A stretch of DNA of 64,000 bases from an uncultured Candidatus Melainabacteria bacterium (GTDB lineage Bacteria > Cyanobacteriota > Vampirovibrionia > Gastranaerophilales > Gastranaerophilaceae). Location of the stretch: NCBI GenBank assembly GCA_934747335.1, contig CAKVGS010000004.1, positions 1-64,000 on the forward strand. Reading direction: 5' to 3'. This document shows, in pieces, positions 54,366-61,921 of the stretch. Made by a program: the position numbers and the translations under genes. The stretch's first letter is position 1, and every line of letters starts with the position of its first letter. The notes beneath the pieces are model-generated. The model saw only the letters and a program-made list of their open reading frames with translations. It was not told where the DNA came from and did not search any database.

Positions 54366-55169
54366 ATGGACTTAATGAAGGGTAAAAAAGGTATAATTTT
54401 TGGTGTTTCAAACACTCACGGTATCGCTTACGGTATTGCAAAACAATTACATGATGCCGGTGCTGATATTGCGTTTACTTATGCAGGCGAAGCTATGGAA
54501 AAAAGAGTTCGTCCAATTGCAGAAGGAATGGATGCAAAATTAATTATGAGCTGTGATGTTACAAACGAAGCAGAAGTTGAAGCTGTATTTAAAGAATGTG
54601 AAAAAATCTATGGAAAATTAGATTTTGTAGTTCACGCAGTAGCATTTGCACCAAAAGAAGATTTGATGGGCAGATTTGTTGATACTTCTAAACAAGGTTG
54701 GGATATAGCTTTGGGCGTTAGCGCATACTCTCTGGTTACAATTTGCCGTCACGCAGAACGTTTAATGAATGAAGGAAGCTCAATTTTCGCTCTAACTTAT
54801 CTTGGTTCAGTTCTTTCAGTTCCAAGTTACAATGTAATGGGTGTTGCTAAAGCTGCATTAGAATCAGCTATGAGATTCTTAGCAGTAGACTTAGGTCCTA
54901 AAGGTATTAGAGTTAACTGCTTATCTTCAGGTCCAGTTAAAACATTGGCTTCAATGGGTATTTCAGGTTTCTCTAAAATGCTTAAAGCAGGTGCAATGAG
55001 AGCACCAATGAAGAGAAATGTAGCATTGGAAGATGTTGGTAGAGCAGGTTTATATTTAGCTTCTGATCTTTCAAGCGGTACAACCGGTGAAGTTATTTAT
55101 GTTGACTGTGGTTGTCACTCAGCTTATGCTTCAGCAGAAGAAATGGATGTTCTTTCTCAAGCTGAATAG
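54366..55169 (+). CDS. fabI: Enoyl-ACP reductase (NADH), FabI type
   Basis: A 267-residue short-chain dehydrogenase fold with the FabI features GVSNTHGIAYGIAKQL (NAD loop), VVHAVAFAPKEDL, TYLGS (Tyr145) and SYNVMGVAKAALE (catalytic Tyr155 and Lys162). It performs the last reduction of fatty-acid elongation. The residues usually tied to triclosan binding (the two tyrosines) are present. SD AGAGGAG. A terminator follows. Codon bias suggests high expression. Confidence 0.96.
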   Translation: MDLMKGKKGIIFGVSNTHGIAYGIAKQLHDAGADIAFTYAGEAMEKRVRPIAEGMDAKLIMSCDVTNEAEVEAVFKECEKIYGKLDFVVHAVAFAPKEDLMGRFVDTSKQGWDIALGVSAYSLVTICRHAERLMNEGSSIFALTYLGSVLSVPSYNVMGVAKAALESAMRFLAVDLGPKGIRVNCLSSGPVKTLASMGISGFSKMLKAGAMRAPMKRNVALEDVGRAGLYLASDLSSGTTGEVIYVDCGCHSAYASAEEMDVLSQAE

Positions 55170-55179
55170 TTTTGATTTT

Positions 55180-55213
55180 AAGGCGGATTTGCTAATGCAA
55201 ATCCGCCTTTTTA
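55180..55213 (+). terminator. Rho-independent terminator after fabI
   Basis: AAGGCGGATTTGC pairs with GCAAATCCGCCTT around a TAAT loop, with a following T run. Confidence 0.93.
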
Positions 55214-55235
55214 AATTTTAGAAAAGGAATTTATT

Positions 55236-55619
55236 ATGAAAAAACTTTTGTCTTCATTATTCTTATTGTTATTAATTCTTGTCGGTACTCAACAAGCAAA
55301 AGCTATGAAATATGAACAAGCGATTAATCAGTCTAAACCAATGGCTATTTTTGTTTATGCACCTTGGGCAGATGGTTATACAACAATGTTACAAAGTTTT
55401 AATAGCTTACAGCAAAAATATGGTGCAAAGTATAATTTTGTAACAATGAATATTGCGACTGATGATGCAAAAGTTTATAATCAAAAATATTATATTTATC
55501 CAAATTTACCTTATGTAATGCTATTTAGAGATAAGGGTAAATTCTCAAGGTTTATTGAAAGAAATTGTGCTCAAGATACCCAATGTCTTTCTACAAAAAT
55601 GGATTTGTTTAGTAATTAA
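55236..55619 (+). CDS. Exported thioredoxin-fold protein lacking the CxxC site
   Basis: A 127-residue protein with a Sec signal (MKKLLSSLFLLLLILVGTQQ then AKA) and a thioredoxin-like body: PMAIFVYAPWADGYTTML in place of the usual WCxxC segment, then NFVTMNIATDD and a cis-proline-like NLPYVMLF. The active-site cysteines are replaced by Ala and Gly-Tyr, so it is not a redox thioredoxin. Two cysteines near the C-terminus (NCAQDTQC) could form a structural disulfide. Probably periplasmic. Function unknown. Confidence 0.78.
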   Translation: MKKLLSSLFLLLLILVGTQQAKAMKYEQAINQSKPMAIFVYAPWADGYTTMLQSFNSLQQKYGAKYNFVTMNIATDDAKVYNQKYYIYPNLPYVMLFRDKGKFSRFIERNCAQDTQCLSTKMDLFSN

Positions 55620-55649
55620 TATTGAAAAACCTTTCTCGATGTATTAAAA

Positions 55650-55659
55650 TGTAATTACA
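55650..55659. promoter_or_regulatory. Candidate antitoxin operator
   Basis: The perfect palindrome TGTAATTACA lies 26 bases before the antitoxin ATG, in the expected promoter zone. RelB/DinJ-type antitoxins bind such short palindromes to repress their own operon. Confidence 0.45.
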
Positions 55660-55684
55660 ATTAAATGCATTAGAAAGGAACTGT

Positions 55685-55945
55685 ATGTCAAAAACACTAC
55701 AAGTTAGGGTTGATGATGTTATGAAAAAGGCTGCTGATGAACTTTTTTCAAGTTTAGGCTTAGATACATCAACTGCTATCAGAATTTTTTTATCAATTGC
55801 TATTGAAACAGGCGGAATTCCATTTGAAATTAAACGTCCAAAAGAATCTTTAAAACTTGCGATGAAAGATGTTTTGGCGAAAGAAAATATCAGTAAACCT
55901 TACAGTACAGCAAAAGAAGCTGTTCAAGCTATGTTGGAGGATTGA
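55685..55945 (+). CDS. RelB/DinJ-family antitoxin
   Basis: An 86-residue protein. The N-terminal ribbon-helix-helix is KTLQVRVDDVMKKAADELF then SSLGLDTSTAIRIFLSIAIE, followed by GGIPFEIKRP, the classical DinJ pattern. The C-terminal 35 residues wrap the toxin. Its stop TGA overlaps the toxin ATG by one base. Confidence 0.92.
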   Translation: MSKTLQVRVDDVMKKAADELFSSLGLDTSTAIRIFLSIAIETGGIPFEIKRPKESLKLAMKDVLAKENISKPYSTAKEAVQAMLED

Positions 55946-56223
55946 TGCTTAATATTCGTTTTGCTAATAGAATGAAACGCGATGTTAAGTTGATGAAAAA
56001 GCGTGGAAAGGATATTGCAAAATTAGAGTGGATTTTGGAACGGCTTGCCACAGAAGAAGTGTTACCTGAAAAATACAAAGACCATCAATTAAAGGGCGAA
56101 TGGCAAGGGTTTAGAGAATGTCATATTGAGCCTGATTGGTTATTAATATATAGAATAGAAGATAATGAATTGACATTGTATGCTACTGCAACAGGCTCAC
56201 ACGCTGATTTATTTGAAATGTAG
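55945..56223 (+). CDS. YafQ-family mRNA interferase toxin
   Basis: A 92-residue RelE-fold toxin from the ATG at 55945. All residues needed by YafQ have counterparts: His47 (KDHQLKG), His60, Asp64 and Trp65 (CHIEPDWLLIYR), His86 and Phe90 (GSHADLFEM). It should cleave mRNA on the ribosome and looks intact. Toxin and antitoxin form a type II module. Confidence 0.93.
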   Translation: MLNIRFANRMKRDVKLMKKRGKDIAKLEWILERLATEEVLPEKYKDHQLKGEWQGFRECHIEPDWLLIYRIEDNELTLYATATGSHADLFEM

Positions 56224-56227
56224 TGCT

Positions 56228-57772
56228 TTAACCTTTTTTCGTTTGGCGTTTTTGTTTGTTTTTAAGCAGCAGTATAATCAATATAGCGCTTAATGATAAC
56301 AGAGCCATTAATGTGAATATATCGAAGAATGCGCCGAGTCGAGCTTGTGCTAAAAGTTGCTTATACAATAAGCCGTTTGCTTTTTTTGAAGCCACAACAG
56401 CCGGATAATAAGTCATCATTTTGTGCTTAAAAGCATTGAATTTTATTAAGAACAAAGGATTATGCGGTGCTAGATTTGCAACGTAATAATTTTGATACAC
56501 TTGTGAAACTCTTGCTATAAATGTTGATGAAGCCGACGTTGAAACTGCTGTCAAAATATTTTTAAACAAAGCGTGCAAGGACGCAGCGTCCGCGTTTTTG
56601 CTTGCAGGCAGAGTTTGAAATGATAAGGCTGTTATTGGTACAAACGCAATAGGAACACCAATACAAAGTAAAATATTCGGCAAAATTATACTTTCCATTG
56701 AAGATGTCGGATTCATTTGCGTAAGCATCAAAAGTGCGCAAGCCATTACTATAAACCCAATAGAGGACAATAGTTTTTGGTTGACATATTTTGAAACTTC
56801 ACCAACTACTATTAAACCTATCAAACAAACAACGGCTCTTGGAAACATCGTTAAACCTGACATTGAAGGACTGTAACCAATTAAGCTTTGTACAAACATT
56901 GGAACTAGTAACAATGTTGAATACAAAATTATGTTAATAAACGAGCTTGCAATAGTTCCAAATAAGAAATTTCGGTCTTTAAAGACTCGAATATCAATTA
57001 CAGGATACTTGTATTCAAGCTCCCATACGTAAAAGAATACAAACGAGAATATACAAACCCCTGTTGTCCAACAAATCCAAGTTTCGTCAAACCAATTGTA
57101 TTGTTGACCTTTATCCAAAACAACTTGCATGCATCCCATTGCTATTACAATTGAAGTATACCCGACAATATCAAATTTTTTATTATATTTTTGTTTAACA
57201 GGAGTTTCATCCGCTACAAAAAGTTTTATTAAAAGCAAAGATAATAAAGAAAGCGGAATATTAATTATAAAAATCCATTGCCAAGAATAATTATCCGTTA
57301 AATAACCTCCGACAAACGGGCCTGCAAGCGGTGAAAACATAGCAGCAACTCCAAATAATGCCATTGCGACTCCTCTTTGTTCAGGAGGAAAAACTTCCAA
57401 CAAAACCGCTTGGCAAAGTGGCAGAATTGCACCGCTTCCTATACCTTGAACAATTCTTGCTAAGATTAAGGCTTGCAAATTCGGTGCAAGAATACACAAC
57501 AAACAGCCCAGTGCAAAAATTATAATACTGTAATAAAAAAGTAATTTTTTCCCGATTAACCGAACCAAATACCCTGTTACAGGCAACATCAAACCGCCTG
57601 AAATTATATAACAAGTAATAACGGTATTTGCTTCATATTGTGTTGCACCGAAAAAACCGGCAATGTGCGGTTGACTTACATTTGTTCCTGATGAAGCTGC
57701 CAAAGCTAAAAACGATGGTAACAATACCGCAAATGCAACTATAAAAGGATTAATTGTCTTTTTGTTTTCCAT
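56228..57772 (-). CDS. EmrB/QacA-family drug:H+ antiporter (DHA2, 14 TM)
   Basis: A 514-residue MFS protein with about 14 membrane helices, motif GYLVRLIGKKLLFYYSI and motif C-like GAAMFSPLAGPFVGGYLTDN. EmrB-type proteins pair with an EmrA adaptor and a TolC channel to pump drugs or metabolites across both membranes. It overlaps the emrA-like gene by 23 bp. It ends 4 bp from the convergent toxin gene. Confidence 0.93.
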   Translation of the reverse strand: MENKKTINPFIVAFAVLLPSFLALAASSGTNVSQPHIAGFFGATQYEANTVITCYIISGGLMLPVTGYLVRLIGKKLLFYYSIIIFALGCLLCILAPNLQALILARIVQGIGSGAILPLCQAVLLEVFPPEQRGVAMALFGVAAMFSPLAGPFVGGYLTDNYSWQWIFIINIPLSLLSLLLIKLFVADETPVKQKYNKKFDIVGYTSIVIAMGCMQVVLDKGQQYNWFDETWICWTTGVCIFSFVFFYVWELEYKYPVIDIRVFKDRNFLFGTIASSFINIILYSTLLLVPMFVQSLIGYSPSMSGLTMFPRAVVCLIGLIVVGEVSKYVNQKLLSSIGFIVMACALLMLTQMNPTSSMESIILPNILLCIGVPIAFVPITALSFQTLPASKNADAASLHALFKNILTAVSTSASSTFIARVSQVYQNYYVANLAPHNPLFLIKFNAFKHKMMTYYPAVVASKKANGLLYKQLLAQARLGAFFDIFTLMALLSLSAILIILLLKNKQKRQTKKG

Positions 57773-58865
57773 CTTTAATTCTAACCTTTGGAACTACTGA
57801 CATGCCGGGAACAATGTTATAGTGAGAGATATCTTCGTCAAACACTATTTTTACTGGTACTCTTTGAACGATTTTAACGTAACTGCCAACTGCATTTTCA
57901 GGAGGGAACAAACTTGATTTTGCACCTGTCGCTCTTTGAATACTGTCTACATGTGCTTTAAACCTTTTGTTCGGATAAGTATCAACCTTTACCTTTACAG
58001 GTTGTCCTGCGTGCATGTGTGTAATTTGCATTTCCTTAAAATTTGCAACAACCCAAACTTGTTCAGGAACAATGTTCATAAGCGGTTGACCAACATTTAC
58101 ATAGTTACCTTTTTCAACGCTTCTTGCAGCGACCATACCGTCTTGAGGTGCATAAATTTTTGTATATTTTAAATTCAATTTTGCTTGCTCAACTTCGGCC
58201 TCTAATTTTTCAATAGTCGCTTCATCAGCTTTTGCCTTAGCTTTTCCTGATTCCAATGCGTGTTTCGCAGCGTCAGCCTGTTCCTGAGCAGAATTATAAT
58301 CAGCTTTTGCAACATCTAAAGCTGTTTTAGCTTTTTCATAAGCTTGTTTAGAAACAATTCCGTCTTTGTATAAATCTTTGTATCTTGCAAAATCTTTTTG
58401 TGCAAAATCCAACCTTGATTCTGCAGAAGAAATATCTTCAAACGATTTGTTTACCTTAGAGGCACTTTCATCAACTTTTTTAGTAGACATATTAAAAGCA
58501 GCCTTTGCTTCTTCAAGTTTAGCATTTGCTTGATTTAAAGCAACTTCAAAATCTTTCGGGTCTAATTCAACAAGCAAAGTTCCAGCTTTAACATTTTGGT
58601 TATCATCAACTAATAAATTGACAACAGGTGCTGCAACACGTGGTGCAACAGAAACAAGACGACCTTCAACAAACGCGTCATCTGTTGATTGATAAAAAGT
58701 AGCGTGTATAGCTGCTGTAATACCAAGTATTATAAGAATTGCAGCTGTTATACTCGGTACAATCACGCGTTTTTTCTTATATTCTGGACGTCTTTTTTTT
58801 AGACGCTTTTTTGCTTCTTTTACAAATTCCGGTGGATTTTTATCTTCATGTTGTTTTTTTGCCAT
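57750..58865 (-). CDS. EmrA/HlyD-family membrane fusion protein
   Basis: A 371-residue protein. It has a basic cytosolic N-terminus, one membrane helix (VPSITAAILIILGITAAIHA), split lipoyl domain halves (VAAPVVNLLVDDNQNVKAGT, and VAARSVEKGNYVNVGQPLMN), a long coiled-coil hairpin (about 95-215, lysine/alanine rich), and a beta-barrel domain. It bridges the EmrB-like pump to an outer-membrane channel, most likely the TolC-like protein at 61922-63280. Eight bases separate it from marR. Confidence 0.93.
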   Translation of the reverse strand: MAKKQHEDKNPPEFVKEAKKRLKKRRPEYKKKRVIVPSITAAILIILGITAAIHATFYQSTDDAFVEGRLVSVAPRVAAPVVNLLVDDNQNVKAGTLLVELDPKDFEVALNQANAKLEEAKAAFNMSTKKVDESASKVNKSFEDISSAESRLDFAQKDFARYKDLYKDGIVSKQAYEKAKTALDVAKADYNSAQEQADAAKHALESGKAKAKADEATIEKLEAEVEQAKLNLKYTKIYAPQDGMVAARSVEKGNYVNVGQPLMNIVPEQVWVVANFKEMQITHMHAGQPVKVKVDTYPNKRFKAHVDSIQRATGAKSSLFPPENAVGSYVKIVQRVPVKIVFDEDISHYNIVPGMSVVPKVRIKDGKQKDN

Positions 58866-58873
58866 AATATCAC

Positions 58874-59326
58874 CTAAACTAATGTTTTTGATTTCATATT
58901 TTCTTCTATTTTATCCAGTGTTTTTAAGAAATTATCAATTTCTTTTTGCGCAAGCCCCTTTATTGAATCTTGCCAAACGTTTAAAACGACAGGAAGCGTA
59001 CTATCACAGACTTCTCTACCTTTTTGAGTAATATACAATTTTTTAACTTGTCTGCCTTCCGCATCAATTTCAGAAGTTAAGTAACCTTTATCTTCTAAAA
59101 TCGAACAAATTCTTGTCATATTCGGACGGTCTTTGTATGTAATATCACCTAACTGCCTCAAATACATTCCATTATGCTCTTTTAGAGCATACAAAACTGT
59201 AAACTGTTCCGGTCTTAAATCATGCTCACTTTTTTTGAATGTCTGAATTGCGAATAATTTAGACAAATGTCCTGCCCTTGAGAGCCTTAATCCGATTTTT
59301 TGTTTTAGTAAAATATCTTTTTTCAT
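58874..59326 (-). CDS. MarR-family repressor of the efflux operon
   Basis: A 150-residue winged-helix protein from the ATG at 59326 (SD AAAGGGA 7 nt upstream). Upstream in-frame ATGs at 59350 and 59347 fall inside the palindromic operator and are rejected. DNA-binding part: MYLRQLGDITYKDRPNMTRI with wing DAEGRQVKKLYITQKGREV. First gene of marR-emrA-emrB. The palindrome just upstream (59336-59357) recurs before the TolC-like gene, so it probably represses both. Confidence 0.92.
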   Translation of the reverse strand: MKKDILLKQKIGLRLSRAGHLSKLFAIQTFKKSEHDLRPEQFTVLYALKEHNGMYLRQLGDITYKDRPNMTRICSILEDKGYLTSEIDAEGRQVKKLYITQKGREVCDSTLPVVLNVWQDSIKGLAQKEIDNFLKTLDKIEENMKSKTLV

Positions 59327-59335
59327 ATCATCCCT

Positions 59336-59357
59336 TTGTGTTATCATCATAACACAA
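59336..59357. promoter_or_regulatory. Predicted MarR operator, efflux operon
   Basis: A palindrome with arms TTGTGTTAT and ATAACACAA around CATC. The same palindrome with spacer CATA lies at 61751-61772 before the TolC-like gene. It sits 10 nt before the marR start, where binding would block transcription or translation. Confidence 0.8.
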
Positions 59358-59437
59358 GAATGATAAGTGTAAACATGACAATTTATTTTTATATGATTTT
59401 TTGTTGAGAACTGATTGTAAAATGAACTATCGCCTTG

Positions 59438-59533
59438 CGGCTCGAACCCTCACCCGAATTTCTAAGTTTCGAGCAAAAAAATAATAATTGCTCTCAACTT
59501 GAAATTCTACCCTCTCCAAGGGAGAGGGTGCTG
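59438..59533 (+). repeat. Repeat family C, copy 2
   Basis: GGCTCGAACCCTCACCCGAA, TTTCTAAGTTTCGAGC, CTCAACTTGAAATTCTACCC and CTCTCCAAGGGAGAGGGT. Also found at 51112-51193 and 61797-61885. Confidence 0.83.
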
Positions 59534-59569
59534 TTTGGTAAACATTTGAATTGAAAAACATATACGAAT

Positions 59570-59683
59570 ATAATGGATTGCTTCGTCACCCAAAATTATC
59601 GCTGTTCCTCGCAATGACCAGACGTCAAAATTCCAAGCGTGCTGTCATTGCGAGGGCGATTAGCCCGTGGCAATCCAGCTTTT
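59570..59683. repeat. ATTGCGAGG/GGATTGC repeat (family F)
   Basis: GGATTGCTTCGTCACC, CTCGCAATGACC, GTCATTGCGAGGGCGATTAG and CCGTGGCAATCC form a large imperfect inverted repeat, of the same kind as 52991-53165. With the family C copy it fills most of the 500-bp gap before the next gene. The last 150 bases are AT-rich and show no clear promoter. Confidence 0.82.
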
Positions 59684-59832
59684 TTTATAATTATTTTATT
59701 GTACAATAGTGCTTATCTCTTGAAGAGAGGGTGCCTGAAATTTGTCATTTGTGAACTTTTATTAAATCACTATCAAAAAATATATTTATAAGGTTTACAA
59801 ATATAAGACATTATCAAAAGAAAGGCATAAAA

Positions 59833-61176
59833 ATGATTGATAAAATCCAAATTAATAATAAATATGTGAATTCAGTTTCATTTAAAAGTAAATCTAAAAT
59901 CGTTAAAAAGCTTGTTGAAAATCCAAAAACTTCAACTACTTTATTGACAGGAGTTGCAGGACTTGCAACAAGTGCAGAGATTGGATTAAACAAAAAGAAG
60001 CTTACCGATAATTTGGATATAAATGAAGTGAAAAAGGATTTAGAAGCAGGTTTTTCTATAAGCCAATTGGCAAAAAAATATAATATGTCATCTACAAGTA
60101 TGCGCAATTATCTTAAAGAAAATAATTTGTCGACAAAGGATGGCGAAATTTTAAAAACAATAACAAAAGAAGATTTAGAAAGATTAATTCAAGAAGGCAA
60201 AAGCTCAAAGGAAATTGCCCAGATATATGGTTTAAAAAACGCAGGGACTTTAACACCTTTGTTTAAGATTTTTAATTTAAATCCTGCGACTGCTATAAAA
60301 GTTGAAAATATTTCTAAGGAAGAACTTCTTGGTTACAAAAAAAACGGATTAAAGGATTCAGAAATTGCAAAAGAGTTGAATGTTGCAGAAAAATATATTA
60401 ACAAGCATCGTAATGCATTGGGCATTTCTACTGTTGATAAAGAAAAAGAATATCCTGAAGAAGAAATCAAAAGATTAGTTGAAGAAGAAGGTCTTTTACC
60501 AAAAGAAGTTGCTAAAAAACTCAATATTCCACTAACAAAAGTTGCAGAAATCGTTGGTGGAGCTACTCCCGAACTAATTTTCAGACACAAAAAAGAAGAA
60601 TTGATAAAATTTGTGAAACTATTGGATGAAAAAGATTTTGAACAAAAAGAATTGTGGTTAATGCAACAAGAAAGAGGAAATCGTGGCTCTTTTAGACTAA
60701 CTAAGGATAATTTGGAACTTTCAACGCTAATTTTGGAAAATGAAGATTTGAGAAAGAAAAGTGACGATTGGGAGTTTATTTTTGATAGAATTACGAAAAA
60801 ATCACGCAAAAATCCCTCTGTTTATGATGATACAACTGCATTTTTGAAAATGGTATTGAATGATGACAAACTTAATATTCTAAAAGATCCTAAGAATAAT
60901 ATAGGTGCAATTTTGAGTCAGCATGAATGGAGTTCAAAAGATGTTTTAGATATTTATAAAAAAATAATTTCCGATGACAATTTGGTTGAGGCTGTGAAAT
61001 TATCACCGGGAGGGTTTAGAAGATTGAAATATGTTTATAGTAATCCATCTGATTTAATAAATAAAATTGACGAACATAAAGATTTAATCAATGAAAAACC
61101 GTTAAATTTTTATATCATGCCTGAACGTTATAACAGGGATATACTGGAAGATTTGGGAAATGATAACAGGTCATAA
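59833..61176 (+). CDS. Tagged orphan with four tandem helix-turn-helix-like repeats
   Basis: A 447-residue protein starting MIDKIQINNKYVNSVSFKSK (tag Phe17-Lys-Ser-Lys). Residues 74-243 contain four units with a spacing near 48 residues, each reading like an HTH: FSISQLAKKYNMSSTSMRNY, KSSKEIAQIYGLKNAGTL, LKDSEIAKELNVAEKYINKH, LLPKEVAKKLNIPLTKVAEI. The C-terminal 200 residues are helical and unlike known domains. It could be a DNA-binding or effector-type protein. It lies inside the segment that separates marR-emrAB from tolC. Confidence 0.8.
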   Translation: MIDKIQINNKYVNSVSFKSKSKIVKKLVENPKTSTTLLTGVAGLATSAEIGLNKKKLTDNLDINEVKKDLEAGFSISQLAKKYNMSSTSMRNYLKENNLSTKDGEILKTITKEDLERLIQEGKSSKEIAQIYGLKNAGTLTPLFKIFNLNPATAIKVENISKEELLGYKKNGLKDSEIAKELNVAEKYINKHRNALGISTVDKEKEYPEEEIKRLVEEEGLLPKEVAKKLNIPLTKVAEIVGGATPELIFRHKKEELIKFVKLLDEKDFEQKELWLMQQERGNRGSFRLTKDNLELSTLILENEDLRKKSDDWEFIFDRITKKSRKNPSVYDDTTAFLKMVLNDDKLNILKDPKNNIGAILSQHEWSSKDVLDIYKKIISDDNLVEAVKLSPGGFRRLKYVYSNPSDLINKIDEHKDLINEKPLNFYIMPERYNRDILEDLGNDNRS

Positions 61177-61220
61177 ATGTTGATTGACCTATATTTAAAA
61201 GCTCAAAAAGTTAAAAACAT

Positions 61221-61258
61221 AAAATCGCATTCAACAAATGTGTTGAATGCGATTTTGT
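61221..61258. terminator. Strong bidirectional terminator
   Basis: AAAATCGCATTCAACA and TGTTGAATGCGATTTT form a 16-bp perfect stem with an AATG loop. A run and T run flank it, so it serves both converging genes. Confidence 0.92.
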
Positions 61259-61277
61259 AATTTATTTTATTTATTTT

Positions 61278-61661
61278 TTATTGAATTTTAGGATTCTCTT
61301 TAACAAAATTGATTGATGTTTTGACATTTTTTGATGAAACATTTTTAGAACAAGATTTAGTCAACCCAAAACCGCAAGCTAGAATTGTAGAAAGTACTAA
61401 ACAGATTCCTGCAACATTAAGAGCTTTCTCTTCCAAAAATTTTTCCCATTTGTGTTTGACTTTTGAAGCCAAGCTGGGTTCATCACTTAATATATCATCT
61501 AAATACTCTTCTCTGCTTTTAAATAATGATTTTGGATGTGGATTGTATTCTAAATAATCTTCACCATACCATTTTTCCTTTAAATGTCTTATTGATGATT
61601 TAATAGAACCAAATGCCATTGAATTATTAACATTATAATTACTTACCTGATTTATTTTCAT
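61278..61661 (-). CDS. Tagged small membrane orphan
   Basis: A 127-residue protein starting MKINQVSNYNVNNSMAFGSI, a tag variant with Phe17-Gly-Ser. A charged helical middle (RHLKEKWYGEDYLEYNPHPK) is followed by one membrane helix near residues 83-103 (VAGICLVLSTILACGFGL) and a basic C-terminal tail. SD GGAG. It lies inside the inserted segment between the two efflux gene sets. Function unknown. Confidence 0.75.
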   Translation of the reverse strand: MKINQVSNYNVNNSMAFGSIKSSIRHLKEKWYGEDYLEYNPHPKSLFKSREEYLDDILSDEPSLASKVKHKWEKFLEEKALNVAGICLVLSTILACGFGLTKSCSKNVSSKNVKTSINFVKENPKIQ

Positions 61662-61750
61662 TTAAATTTTTCTCCTTTGTCAATATAAAAACTTCTAAAA
61701 ATATTTTTTGCACCATTAACATAAGAATAAATATTTTCTTTTAAAATTTT

Positions 61751-61772
61751 GTGTTATCATAATAACACAAGG
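61751..61772. promoter_or_regulatory. Predicted MarR operator, TolC side
   Basis: A palindrome with arms TTGTGTTAT and ATAACACAA around CATA, one base different from 59336-59357. It now lies 150 bp from the tolC start because a family C element sits between them. Confidence 0.75.
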
Positions 61773-61773
61773 A

Positions 61774-61905
61774 AGCTTTATTATTTTTCCTTGCGGCTCG
61801 AACCCTCACCCGAATTTCTAAGCTTCGAGCCAAAACAATAAATGCTCTCAACTTGAAATTCTACCCTCTCCCCAAAAGAGGGAATGTAAGCGAGCAAAAC
61901 ACAAG
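61774..61905 (+). mobile_element. Family C repeat inserted in the tolC control region
   Basis: A 132-bp segment flanked by AACACAAG (61766-61773 and 61898-61905), which looks like an 8-bp target duplication. It contains GGCTCGAACCCTCACCCGAA and CTCAACTTGAAATTCTACCC, as in the other family C copies. Removing it and one flank restores a sequence colinear with 59336-59383. Confidence 0.72.
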
Positions 61906-61921
61906 AAGGATAAGTGTTAGT

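Noticed and set aside
59327..59350. Alternative upstream ATG codons for the efflux MarR
   Set aside because: They lie inside the palindromic operator and lack an SD; the ATG at 59326 has AAAGGGA at good distance.
61853..61921. Longer start for the TolC-like protein
   Set aside because: The 23 extra codons are translation of a family C repeat and would precede the Sec signal peptide.
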